Source: Panacagrimonas sp963975245
GTDB lineage: Bacteria > Pseudomonadota > Gammaproteobacteria > Nevskiales > Nevskiaceae
Direction: 5' to 3'
DNA length: 64,000 bases
Assembly (NCBI GenBank): GCA_963975245.1
Contig: CAXBFJ010000002.1
Location: 248,001-312,000, forward strand
The stretch's first letter is position 1. Each line of letters opens with the position of its first letter. Under the pieces are notes generated by a model. It did no database searches, had not been told where the DNA came from, and saw only the letters and a program-made list of their open reading frames with translations. This document shows positions 17,901 through 25,780 of the stretch, one piece after another. The position numbers and the translations under genes were made by a program.

Positions 17901-19601
17901 TCATGGCCCGGGCTTCTTCTCATCAGATGAGGCCGTCCCAAGCTCACTACGGCTCTGCCTGGCCGGATCACAGGCTTTCATGGCGGCACTGAAGTTCCGG
18001 AAGTAGCGACGCGGTCCGGAATGTTTGCGTACCAGCCCAGTGCGTACCAACTTGCGCAGCACGTTTGGGCGGGCCTCGCACAGCATCACTCGCACCTTGC
18101 GGCGTTCCAGATTCAGCGTCGCCTCTTCAAGTGACTGCAGGCCGGTGATATCAATGATGGGAACGCGGTTCAGGCGTAGCACCACACAGCGTGGGGCACG
18201 GCTGGTCTGCTGCAGTGCCTGCTCCAGATTTTCCACGGCCCCGAAGAAGAACGGACCTTCTATGGAATACACCAGAACATCGGGTGGTAATTGGGTCTGG
18301 CTGCTAGTCTGTAGCTCGGCATGCAAGGTCTTGTCATCAACGCGCCGCACTTCCACGGCAGAAGCCATGCGTCGCAGGAACTGCAGCATGGCGAGAATCA
18401 CACCGACGTTGACGGCTACCACCAGATCAGAAAAAACGGTCAGGAAGAACGTGATCAGCAGGATCAGGACATCGGGCCGAGGTGCGGTGCGGGCCATGCG
18501 CAGAAACTGCCGGACTTCGCTCATGTTCCAGGCCACGACAAACAGGATGGCCGCCAAAGTGCACAGAGGCACCTGAGCGGCTAGCGGCGCCAGCAGGATC
18601 AGGATCATTAGCAAGCTCAGCGAATGAACAATGCCGGCCAGAGGGCTGTTTGCGCCGTTCTTGAAGTTGGTCGCGGTTCGCGCAATGGCACCGGTCGCCG
18701 CGAATCCGCCGAACAAGGGCGTGATCATATTGGCAAGACCCTGCCCGATGAGTTCCTGATTTGAGTTGTGTCGGGTACCGGCCATACCGTCGGCTACCGC
18801 TGCCGATAGCAGTGACTCGATGGCCCCAAGCATAGCGATAGTGAAGGCTGAGGGCAGCAGCAGGATCAGGCGGTCAAAGCTCACCTGAGGCAAGCTCAGA
18901 TGAGGCAGGCCTTGTGGGATGCCGCCAAATGCCGTGCCTATTGTTGCGACGCCGGGAAGATGACCGCTGGCCTGTAGCAGTGTGGCCACGATCATTGCCA
19001 GCAGGGGGCCGGGAATGCGTTTCAATCCTGGAATACGCGGTCCGTAGATGGTCAGCATCAGGCTGAGAACGGCGAGCGACGTAGTGGCAAGATGAAATTG
19101 CGGAAACGAGGCCAGAAGATTCAGCAGCATCTCGTGAAAGTGCGTGCCTGTGGCCGGTGGCAACCCAAAGAAATACTTCCATTGGCCAACCCAGATGATC
19201 ACACCGATGCCAGCGGTGAACCCTGCGATGACGGGCGCTGGAATGAATCTCAGAACACCTCCGAATCGTGCGATGCCGAGTAATACCAGGATCAGCCCGG
19301 CCATCGTGGTCGCCAGCAGCAGACCTTCTATGCCGTGCTGTGCTGTGATGCCCGACAAGATGACAACAAAAGCTCCGGTCGGTCCTGCAATCTGGATTCG
19401 GCTGCCGCCGAATACCGATACCACCAACCCGGCAATGATCGCCGTGTAGATGCCTTGCTCCGGCTTTGCTCCCGAAGCGATAGCGAAGGCCATGGCCAGA
19501 GGCAGCGCAACGACGCCAACAACCACGCCCGCCAGGATGTTACGCGCCCATTGGTTGCGCCTGAGCAGACCGGCCTGTTTCGCCTCCAGTAGCGCTATCA
19601 T
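17901..19601 (-). CDS. SulP-family anion transporter with STAS domain
   Basis: A 566-residue SLC26/SulP transporter. The membrane domain (residues ~20-410) begins with NILAGVVVGVVALPLAMAFAIASG and contains the family segments GPTGAFVVIL and GGFAATGAIARTATN. The C-terminal STAS domain (about 430-540) has the conserved DITGLQSLEEA. Members carry sulfate, bicarbonate or dicarboxylates across the inner membrane. The substrate is not determined by sequence; the sulfatase 7 kb away could supply sulfate, but no sulfate-assimilation genes are adjacent. Confidence 0.93.
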   Translation of the reverse strand: MIALLEAKQAGLLRRNQWARNILAGVVVGVVALPLAMAFAIASGAKPEQGIYTAIIAGLVVSVFGGSRIQIAGPTGAFVVILSGITAQHGIEGLLLATTMAGLILVLLGIARFGGVLRFIPAPVIAGFTAGIGVIIWVGQWKYFFGLPPATGTHFHEMLLNLLASFPQFHLATTSLAVLSLMLTIYGPRIPGLKRIPGPLLAMIVATLLQASGHLPGVATIGTAFGGIPQGLPHLSLPQVSFDRLILLLPSAFTIAMLGAIESLLSAAVADGMAGTRHNSNQELIGQGLANMITPLFGGFAATGAIARTATNFKNGANSPLAGIVHSLSLLMILILLAPLAAQVPLCTLAAILFVVAWNMSEVRQFLRMARTAPRPDVLILLITFFLTVFSDLVVAVNVGVILAMLQFLRRMASAVEVRRVDDKTLHAELQTSSQTQLPPDVLVYSIEGPFFFGAVENLEQALQQTSRAPRCVVLRLNRVPIIDITGLQSLEEATLNLERRKVRVMLCEARPNVLRKLVRTGLVRKHSGPRRYFRNFSAAMKACDPARQSRSELGTASSDEKKPGP

Positions 19602-19731
19602 CAGTTACGGAATGTGCTATATATGCTCATACGATGATAATGACATATGCATGTCCCGGATGCTCAATCTGGTCCTTCTCCCCGGGTTCACTTGCCTGCC
19701 TTGATCTGGCGTATGGCGGAATGGAACTGAA

Positions 19732-20178
19732 ATGGAACGCTTGATCCGCCCTATGCAGGCGCAAGACATTGAGCCGTGCCTGGCGCTATGGCGAGATGTG
19801 GAAGGCATCATCCTGCGGGACGAGTCAGACAGTCTGCCGGCCCTTCAAACCTTCCTGCTACGAAACCCGGACCTGAGCTTTGTGGCAGAGGATCATGACC
19901 AGATCATCGGTAGCATTCTTTGCGGGCACGATGGCCGCCGAGCCCACATTTATCATCTGGCAATTCAGCAGAATCTTCGACGCACTCGCTGTGCAACTGC
20001 ATTGTTCAGCGCCAGCTTGCAGGCCATCCGCCATGAAGGGATTACCCGATGCCATGCGTACGTACGATCACGCAATCTCACCGCACTGAAATTCTGGCGC
20101 AGCGTAGACGCTCAATTGAGACGCGATATCAACGTCGTTACATTGCAGATTGATTCGCAGGCAATACCGCCTGTGTGA
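19732..20178 (+). CDS. GNAT-family N-acetyltransferase
   Basis: A 148-residue single-domain acetyltransferase. The acetyl-CoA binding region is AHIYHLAIQQNLRRTRCATALF, in place of the usual Q/RxxGxG/A with Gly partly replaced (RRTRCA), and the C-terminal fold AYVRSRNLTALKFWRSVD is typical. The altered pyrophosphate loop is a caution about activity. It is divergent from the SulP gene across 130 bp of AT-rich DNA. Acceptor unknown. Confidence 0.8.
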   Translation: MERLIRPMQAQDIEPCLALWRDVEGIILRDESDSLPALQTFLLRNPDLSFVAEDHDQIIGSILCGHDGRRAHIYHLAIQQNLRRTRCATALFSASLQAIRHEGITRCHAYVRSRNLTALKFWRSVDAQLRRDINVVTLQIDSQAIPPV

Positions 20179-20846
20179 GATCGGGCCGTGAAGGCATCGA
20201 ACGCCGCGCCTGCCGGCGCAACCCGGATATTGGGGCTGACTCGCATGGAAATCTGGCGCCTTTAATTGAATCCGATTCTGTTCAATTACTACGGAAACGG
20301 AAGGATCGTTTCAGAACTGTCCGATTGCTGATGCAATTGCTGTGACTTGCTGGCCTTCCGTTCTGAGGTCTTTTCAAGCCGTACTGCAAGCTGGGTGCAG
20401 GCACCAGATTGCCAGTCAGCTTTCGGGCGGGCGCACTCAACAATTTCTGTGAGAACACGCGCGCTGGATCGATGGCAAATCTGCGTTTTTGGCGCGCCTC
20501 AGCGGGCAAATGATTGACGCGACGCGACGCGGCGCACGTAGACCGATATCGATTCGCGTGACCGGCCATTGTTCAAATAGCGCTCATCACGCCGCTGTTT
20601 TATATGCGCGCGCATTCGCTATCTCGGCACTCGCTTTTTTTGCACGCCTGGCTTTGGCAATTCGATTGCCTTGGAAGAAGCAGATTTGCTGCTTCCAGCG
20701 CGGTGCCAACTCACGCTGCAATCTGTACGTTTGTTCGCCGCCCCATGACAAATCCCGGCGCGGGTTAGTGGCCGGCTGCCATTCACGATATTGAGTGGCG
20801 CTCTGTACCTGACAAAGACACGCACTGCCAGTTCGGTGGCAAACCC
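20179..20846. other. 668-bp stretch without a convincing gene
   Basis: Only short, mutually overlapping frames with atypical composition occur here. Two small dyads are visible: AATTGAA / TTCAATT (20264-20287) and GGCAAT-TCG-ATTGCC (about 20657-20671). It may be decayed coding DNA or long regulatory spacer between the convergent acetyltransferase and AraC-type genes. I see no RNA gene. Confidence 0.5.
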
Positions 20847-21854
20847 TTAACGGTCCTGTGCCAAGGACGCGTCGGAAAATCTTTGTCGAAAACCTGACGG
20901 AGTCAGCCCCACGCGCTGCTTGAACAAGCGGATGAAGGCGCTCGGGTCGCTATAGCCGACTTCCTCCATGACTTCGTTCACGCCAAGCGGGCTGTTGAGC
21001 AGGAGTGACTTGGAGGCCTCCAGACGAAGATTCTGCAGAAACTTCAAGGGCGTTGAGCCCGTTGCCTGCTTGAACCGTCGAATCAGGGTGCGCTGGCTAG
21101 TGCCCAGATCGTCCGCGAGCTCGGTGAAATCAACATCGCGACGCATGTGATTGCGCAGCCAGTATTGCGCTTTCGTGATCAGCGGATCCTCATTCGCAAT
21201 GGGAATGCTCAAGTCGTAATAGGGTGTCTGATGGGCCTGGCCCTGATTAATCAGGGCGCTCTTGGCACACAGCGTCGCGATCTCGGGAGAAGCGTGTTCC
21301 TCCACCAGACGCAGCGCCAACTGATGGTAGGCATTCAAGGCGCCGGAGCAGTAGATCCCCCGGTCCTCGGTCATCGCCTGTCTCGGGTCGAGATCAACGT
21401 GGGGGTAACGTGCGCGAAACTTCCGTTCCAGCCACCAGGTGGTTGTGGCGCGTCTGTTATTGAGCAAGCCAGCTTCGGCCAGAAGGAAGGTTGAAGTGCA
21501 GGTCGCGCCAATCTTCACGCCCTTGTCAGCAAGCTGCGATAGTTGTTTAAGCAAGCGCGTGTGCTGGCCCAGCCAGCTCTCAAGTGCGTCGGCACCCGGA
21601 TACGTGCCCGCTGGCAGGTAGATCATGTCGAACTGATCTGCGGAGCTCAGAGAAGTGTCCGCCACCAGCTTGAGGCCGCCCGCGATGCTGACTGGCCTGC
21701 CGGCGCGATCAGACAGCAGCGACCATCGAAACGGCTCGCGAGAAAACTGAGGCGAGCTTCGGCAATGGGCGTTGGCCAGATGAAAGACATCAATGATCCC
21801 GCCCACGCTGGAGCAGAAGCTGTTGTCCAGAAGCACGACGCCGAAATTCAACAT
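20847..21854 (-). CDS. GlxA-like AraC-family transcriptional regulator
   Basis: 335 residues: an N-terminal DJ-1/PfpI (class I amidotransferase-like) domain with IYLPAG and IGATCTSTFLLAEAGLL, and a C-terminal AraC/XylS double helix-turn-helix (DVDFTELADDLGTSQRTLIRRFKQ, then VNEVMEEVGYSDPSAFIRLFKQ, read as separate helices). This layout senses small metabolites and activates neighbouring catabolic genes. It is divergent from the nitronate-monooxygenase-like operon, with the folded element 21926-22085 between them, so that operon is the likely target. Confidence 0.93.
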   Translation of the reverse strand: MLNFGVVLLDNSFCSSVGGIIDVFHLANAHCRSSPQFSREPFRWSLLSDRAGRPVSIAGGLKLVADTSLSSADQFDMIYLPAGTYPGADALESWLGQHTRLLKQLSQLADKGVKIGATCTSTFLLAEAGLLNNRRATTTWWLERKFRARYPHVDLDPRQAMTEDRGIYCSGALNAYHQLALRLVEEHASPEIATLCAKSALINQGQAHQTPYYDLSIPIANEDPLITKAQYWLRNHMRRDVDFTELADDLGTSQRTLIRRFKQATGSTPLKFLQNLRLEASKSLLLNSPLGVNEVMEEVGYSDPSAFIRLFKQRVGLTPSGFRQRFSDASLAQDR

Positions 21855-21925
21855 GATGGCGAAAATAGCACATAAATTTTAAAAAACGCCACTCGGATTG
21901 AGCCGGAGACGGACCTAAGCTGCCA

Positions 21926-22085
21926 GCCCGGACTATTCGTGAAGAGGCGCGATGATCGCCCTGAGGAATGGGTTCACGATGGTTTTCGCGAGTGAGCGCA
22001 TAGCGGTGCCTATGGGCGATCGAGCGAAAAGCATCATGGATTCAAGAATCAAGCGAGAGCGTGGCTCTTCACGAACAGTCCGGGC
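21926..22085 (+). other. 160-nt highly structured inverted-repeat element (candidate ncRNA leader or MITE)
   Basis: The ends, 21926-21946 and 22065-22085, are 21-nt inverted repeats with one mismatch. Inside, 21969-21989 pairs with 22024-22044 (16 Watson-Crick, 3 G-U, 2 mismatches), and 21996-22003 pairs with 22010-22017 (7 of 8) around a six-base loop. The 6x6 internal loop between the last two stems (GAGUGA / GAUCGA) can form tandem G-A pairs. The three G-U pairs of the middle stem form only if the + strand is the RNA. It ends 41 bases before the start of the next gene. No flanking target duplication or transposase was found. Confidence 0.7.
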
Positions 22086-22126
22086 TAATCATCCCGCCGT
22101 GACCGGCATTTCAAGAGAGTAGAACC

Positions 22127-23128
22127 ATGCCACTTCCCTCAAGCTTCGAAGGCCGCCTGTCCGTCCCCGCCGTGGCCGCCCCCATGTTCCTGGCCTCGGG
22201 TCCGGAACTGATTATCGAAACCTGCAAGGCAGGCATCGTCGGCGGCTTCCCAGCGCTCAACCAACGCAGCAGCGAAGGATTCGAACAATGGCTGATCCAG
22301 ATCAGCGAGGCGCTCGCCGCGTTCGAAAAAGAGACTGGCCGACGCGCGGCGCCCTACGGCGTCAATCTGATCGTCAACAAGACCAATCCGCGCCTGCAGG
22401 AAGACCTGGCGCTGTGCGTGAAGCACAAGGTGCCGCTGATCATCACCTCCATGGGCGCGGCAAAGGACATCGTCGATGCCGTGCATGGTTATGGTGGCGT
22501 CGTCTTCCACGACGTGGTCAATCCGCGGCACGCGCAAAAGGCAGCCGCCACTGGGGTGGATGGACTGATCCTGGTCTGCGCCGGCGCCGGCGGCCATGCG
22601 GGCAGCCTGAACCCCTTCGCGCTCGTCAATGAAGTTCGACAGTTCTTCGACAAGACCATCCTTCTGTCGGGTGCCCTGAGCACCGGGAGCGATGTCGCTG
22701 CGGCGCAGATGATGGGTGCAGACCTTGCGTACATGGGCAGCCGATTCCTTGCGACCCAGGAAGCCCTCGTTGGCGAAGACTACAAGGCGCAGTTGGTCGA
22801 AAGCATTGCCACCGACATTCTTTACACGCCGAAGATTTCCGGTGTGCCGGCCAGCTTCATCCGCCAGACACTGGAAAAGGCCGGTCTGGACATCAAGACC
22901 ATGAGAACGCCGGAGGAGCCGGACTTCGGACTGGAAATGGACGAAGCAGCACAGCCCGAAAAAACCGCCAAACCGAAACCCTGGCGGGATCTTTGGTCTG
23001 CCGGCCAGGGTGTCGGCAGCATTTCGGACATTCCTGCGACCGCCGATCTCGTGGCCAGGCTGGTGTCCGAATACCAGGCAGCCAATCGTGCTCAGCAAGA
23101 GCGTTTCACGAAATTTTCCCAATCATAA
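22127..23128 (+). CDS. Nitronate monooxygenase-like FMN protein
   Basis: A 333-residue TIM-barrel flavoprotein of the 2-nitropropane dioxygenase family. PAVAAPMFLASGPEL at the start, LVCAGAGGHAGSLNPFALV (with the family GGHxG His), LLSGALSTGSDVAAAQMMGADLAYMGSRF and FMN-phosphate contacts are all visible. Related proteins oxidise nitronates or act as NADH:quinone or enoyl reductases. It is followed after 35 bp by an acyl-CoA dehydrogenase and then a broken thioesterase, pointing to acyl-CoA metabolism (inference). The structured element just upstream may control it. Confidence 0.88.
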   Translation: MPLPSSFEGRLSVPAVAAPMFLASGPELIIETCKAGIVGGFPALNQRSSEGFEQWLIQISEALAAFEKETGRRAAPYGVNLIVNKTNPRLQEDLALCVKHKVPLIITSMGAAKDIVDAVHGYGGVVFHDVVNPRHAQKAAATGVDGLILVCAGAGGHAGSLNPFALVNEVRQFFDKTILLSGALSTGSDVAAAQMMGADLAYMGSRFLATQEALVGEDYKAQLVESIATDILYTPKISGVPASFIRQTLEKAGLDIKTMRTPEEPDFGLEMDEAAQPEKTAKPKPWRDLWSAGQGVGSISDIPATADLVARLVSEYQAANRAQQERFTKFSQS

Positions 23129-23163
23129 GTGTGAACGAAGCAATCAAGGACGAAGGCAACAGC

Positions 23164-24402
23164 ATGAACGTATCTGACAATCATTGGGCCGTAGAGCGAC
23201 GTACCGATCGCGTCAACTCGGACTGTCTATTGCCGCAGGACGTACTGGACATTCGCGCCAAGGCGCGCGCCTTTGCCGACGAGGTGTTGCGCCCGCTGGC
23301 ACACGAAGTGAATTGTGCCGAGGAACGCCGCGACGGATTTCGCCATGACATCTTTCAGGCGATCGCCAAGGCCGGCCTGTTCGCCGTGCCTTTCAAGAAA
23401 GATGTCGGCGGTCTGGGGCTGGAACATCCATTGGCCTGCACCATGGCCGTGGTTGAAGAACTCGCCTACTACTCGCCCGGCGTGGCCTGCGCGATGTTTG
23501 ATGGCCCCGCGATCCTCGGAGCCACGACGATCGATCAGGCTGGTGGCGAAATTCGCGCGAAATGGATTCCGAAAATCATCTCGGGTGAAATTGTCACCGG
23601 CTTTGCCACCAGCGAACCGGCAGCCAGCACGGATCTTTCGGCAAAGTCCATCCAGTGCAAGGCGACCAAGGTCGATGGCGGTTGGCGGATGAACGGCACC
23701 AAGCGTTTCATCACCAACTCGGTGGCGGCAGATCGAACCTCGATCCTGTGCCTGTGCGATGGGGCTGTGAGTGTCCTGTGGGTGGATATGCATGCCGAGG
23801 GCGTGTCCGTTTCCGACCCGGACATCAAGATGGGCAACAAGCCCCAGCTGACAGCTGAAATCTATCTCGACAACGTCTTTGTGCCCGATTGTGACGTGGT
23901 GGGCGGAGTGGGCCGGGGCCTGCGTGTGGCGCTGGGCTCCTTGTCACGCGGCAGACTGGGGATTTCGGCGGTCGGCGTCGGCATGGCCCAACGCGCGATG
24001 GACGTGGCCTGCGCCTATGCCTCCAAACGCGAGGTGTTTGGCCAGCCCATCGCCAGCCTCCAGTACTGGCAATACCGTCTGGCTGAACACGCCGTCAACA
24101 TCGAAATGACGCGCACGCTGTTTCAGAAGGCGGCTTTGAATGCGGACCGCGGTGGAGACATCGAGCCTCTGGCCGCAATGAGCAAACTCAAGGGTTCAGA
24201 ACTGGCGGTTGACGTTGTGCGCGATGCGATCCAGGCCTGCGGCGGCTACGGATTCGTACGTGAACTCAAAGGCCCCGGAGAACTCTGGCCGCTGGAGTCC
24301 ATCTATCGCGACGCCAAGATAGGCGAGATCTATGAAGGCACCAACGAGGTGCAGAAATGGTTGATCACACGTCATCTGCTGGGTCGTGAAATTTCGGGAT
24401 AG
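23164..24402 (+). CDS. Acyl-CoA dehydrogenase
   Basis: 412 residues from the ATG at 23164 (GAAGG ribosome site upstream; the frame is open earlier, inside the previous gene). Family signatures: TGFATSEPAASTDLSA for flavin and substrate binding, GRGLRVALGSLSRGRLGISAVGVGMAQ, and near the C-terminus the catalytic-Glu region LWPLESIYRDAKIGEIYEGTNEVQKWLI. It uses FAD to form a 2,3-enoyl-CoA and passes electrons to ETF. The preferred acyl chain is unknown. It is the second gene of the operon starting at 22127. Confidence 0.95.
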   Translation: MNVSDNHWAVERRTDRVNSDCLLPQDVLDIRAKARAFADEVLRPLAHEVNCAEERRDGFRHDIFQAIAKAGLFAVPFKKDVGGLGLEHPLACTMAVVEELAYYSPGVACAMFDGPAILGATTIDQAGGEIRAKWIPKIISGEIVTGFATSEPAASTDLSAKSIQCKATKVDGGWRMNGTKRFITNSVAADRTSILCLCDGAVSVLWVDMHAEGVSVSDPDIKMGNKPQLTAEIYLDNVFVPDCDVVGGVGRGLRVALGSLSRGRLGISAVGVGMAQRAMDVACAYASKREVFGQPIASLQYWQYRLAEHAVNIEMTRTLFQKAALNADRGGDIEPLAAMSKLKGSELAVDVVRDAIQACGGYGFVRELKGPGELWPLESIYRDAKIGEIYEGTNEVQKWLITRHLLGREISG

Positions 24403-24467
24403 CGCTCGGCAGGCCTAAGGAGAAATTCCGCCCAGATGGGGAAAGAAGGAAAGAGGAGTCCGATGGT

Positions 24468-24907
24468 TTGAACACAGAACAGCATTTCAACTTTTTGAAG
24501 GGAATGTATGCGGCTGCGCCAATAAACCTGATTTATCAGCCAATCTTGGACATCTCCGAGGGGCAGGCCATTATCGAGATCAAGCTGAGTAGCAAGTTTC
24601 ATCATTCGGCCGGAGCGGTCCATGGCTCTGTCTATTTCAAACTTCTCGACGACGCCGCCTTTATGGCGGCGCAGTCTCTTGAAACTGAGTTTTTTGTCTT
24701 GACGACTTGCTTCACAACCTACCTCACGCGTCCGGCAAGCTCAGGGCTATTGGCAAGGTGGCAAATAAAAACAAGACACAATTCATTGCGGAGCCTGTGG
24801 TCTACGACGAGCTAGACAATGAGGTGGGTCGTGGTAACGGCATTATCGTTCGAGGAAAATTGCCACTGGCACAGGCGAGTGGCTATGCCTGCCAATCCGG
24901 CGCTTGA
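24468..24907 (+). pseudogene. PaaI-like hotdog thioesterase, frameshifted
   Basis: The first frame (24468 to about 24735) begins at TTG after a strong AAGAGGAG site and encodes the hotdog start through HHSAGAVHGSVYFKLLDDAAF and FFVLTTCFTTYLTRP. Near 24730-24740 the similarity moves to another frame, which continues SGKLRAIGKVANKNKTQFIAEPVVYDE and GRGNGIIVRG to a stop at 24907. Together the two parts make one complete domain of about 145 residues, so a single-base deletion or two-base insertion has broken the gene. A sequencing error cannot be excluded. It would have hydrolysed acyl-CoA thioesters in the operon with the dehydrogenase. Confidence 0.85.
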
Positions 24908-25303
24908 GCCAGCTTGCTTCGATACACTATGCCACTCGGCAACGCGAGTGCACTTCTGGCAGGAGGGCTCGATGCAGATCGATCATGTCGTTCAATTTTC
25001 TGCTCGTCTGAAATCAGCGGAAATCTGACCAGGCCAAGACATTCATCGTGGCGAATAGCCCGCTGGACCGTGTCGTCGATGTCTCTTGCGGCGCTGAGCG
25101 CTTCTTTGCCACGCCAATCTGGACGGGATCAAGGCAAGACAACTGTTTGTTGTTTCCAGCTGTGTCCCCATGGCGTGTTCTCCACAGACTTCGGCGCACC
25201 GCGTGTCATAGGGTTCACGCTCGACTGGTATTTCTGACTGCGGATTTTCCGAGACTACTTTCACCTCTTCTCCCATAACTACGAGCCTGATGAGTGAATA
25301 CAT
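24908..25303. other. 396-bp scrambled spacer between two broken genes
   Basis: No convincing gene is present. Short frames on both strands (for example 25048-25278 +) lack recognisable motifs. The stretch separates the frameshifted thioesterase from the partial reductase copy and probably represents debris from the recombination that produced the duplication. A short IDDI peptide just before the repeated segment resembles the equivalent part of the intact reductase gene, which could mean a decayed paralogue, but the match is too short to rely on. Confidence 0.45.
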
Positions 25304-25765
25304 ATGAAGATCAACATGGGTGTCATCGACGACATCATCATGACCCTGATGACCGCTCTGTGGTTGAACCGGTCCGGCTTTGCTCGCTCGCAGGAAGCGT
25401 ACGAAGAGGCAGTACGACCGCTGTTTGAAACGCTGGATGGGCTCGAACAACGCCTTGCAGAACAGCCGTATCTGGTGGGAGAACAAATCACTGAAGCTGA
25501 CTGGCGATTGTTTACGACCCTGATTCGCTTCGACAGCGTTTACGTCGGGCACTTCAAGTGCAACCTGCGTCGGCTGGTGGACTATCCCAATCTATGGGCC
25601 TATACGCGCCAGCTCTACTAGCAAGCCGGCATCCGCGAAACCTGCAACTTCGAACACATCAAGCATCACTACTATCAAAGTCACGAAAGCGTGAACCCGA
25701 CCGGCATCGTTCCGCTGGGGCCGGTTATTGATTTTGATGCGCCGCACGGGCGCATTACGGGGTAG
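25304..25765 (+). pseudogene. Partial second copy of the glutathionyl-hydroquinone reductase gene
   Basis: Only the C-terminal helical domain is present: from the RSGFARSQEAYEEAVRP region to the family C-terminus HESVNPTGIVPLGP. The N-terminal thioredoxin-like domain with the active-site Cys is absent. The same TAG seen in copy A lies at 25619-25621, and the frame again continues 47 codons to a TAG at 25763. The ATG at 25304 belongs to unrelated upstream sequence. This fragment cannot encode an active enzyme. It ends 15 bp from the stop of the convergent monooxygenase gene. Confidence 0.9.
25368..25752. repeat. Duplicated segment, copy B
   Basis: Direct repeat of 14927-15311 with three mismatches over about 385 bp, offset 10,441 bp. 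Two copies this similar in direct orientation could recombine and delete the 10.4 kb between them. Confidence 0.95.
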
Positions 25766-25780
25766 GACCTCGCTGGCCTG

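Noticed and set aside
22139..23122. A 327-codon frame antisense to the nitronate-monooxygenase-like gene
   Set aside because: Coincides almost exactly with the real gene and has no recognisable motifs.
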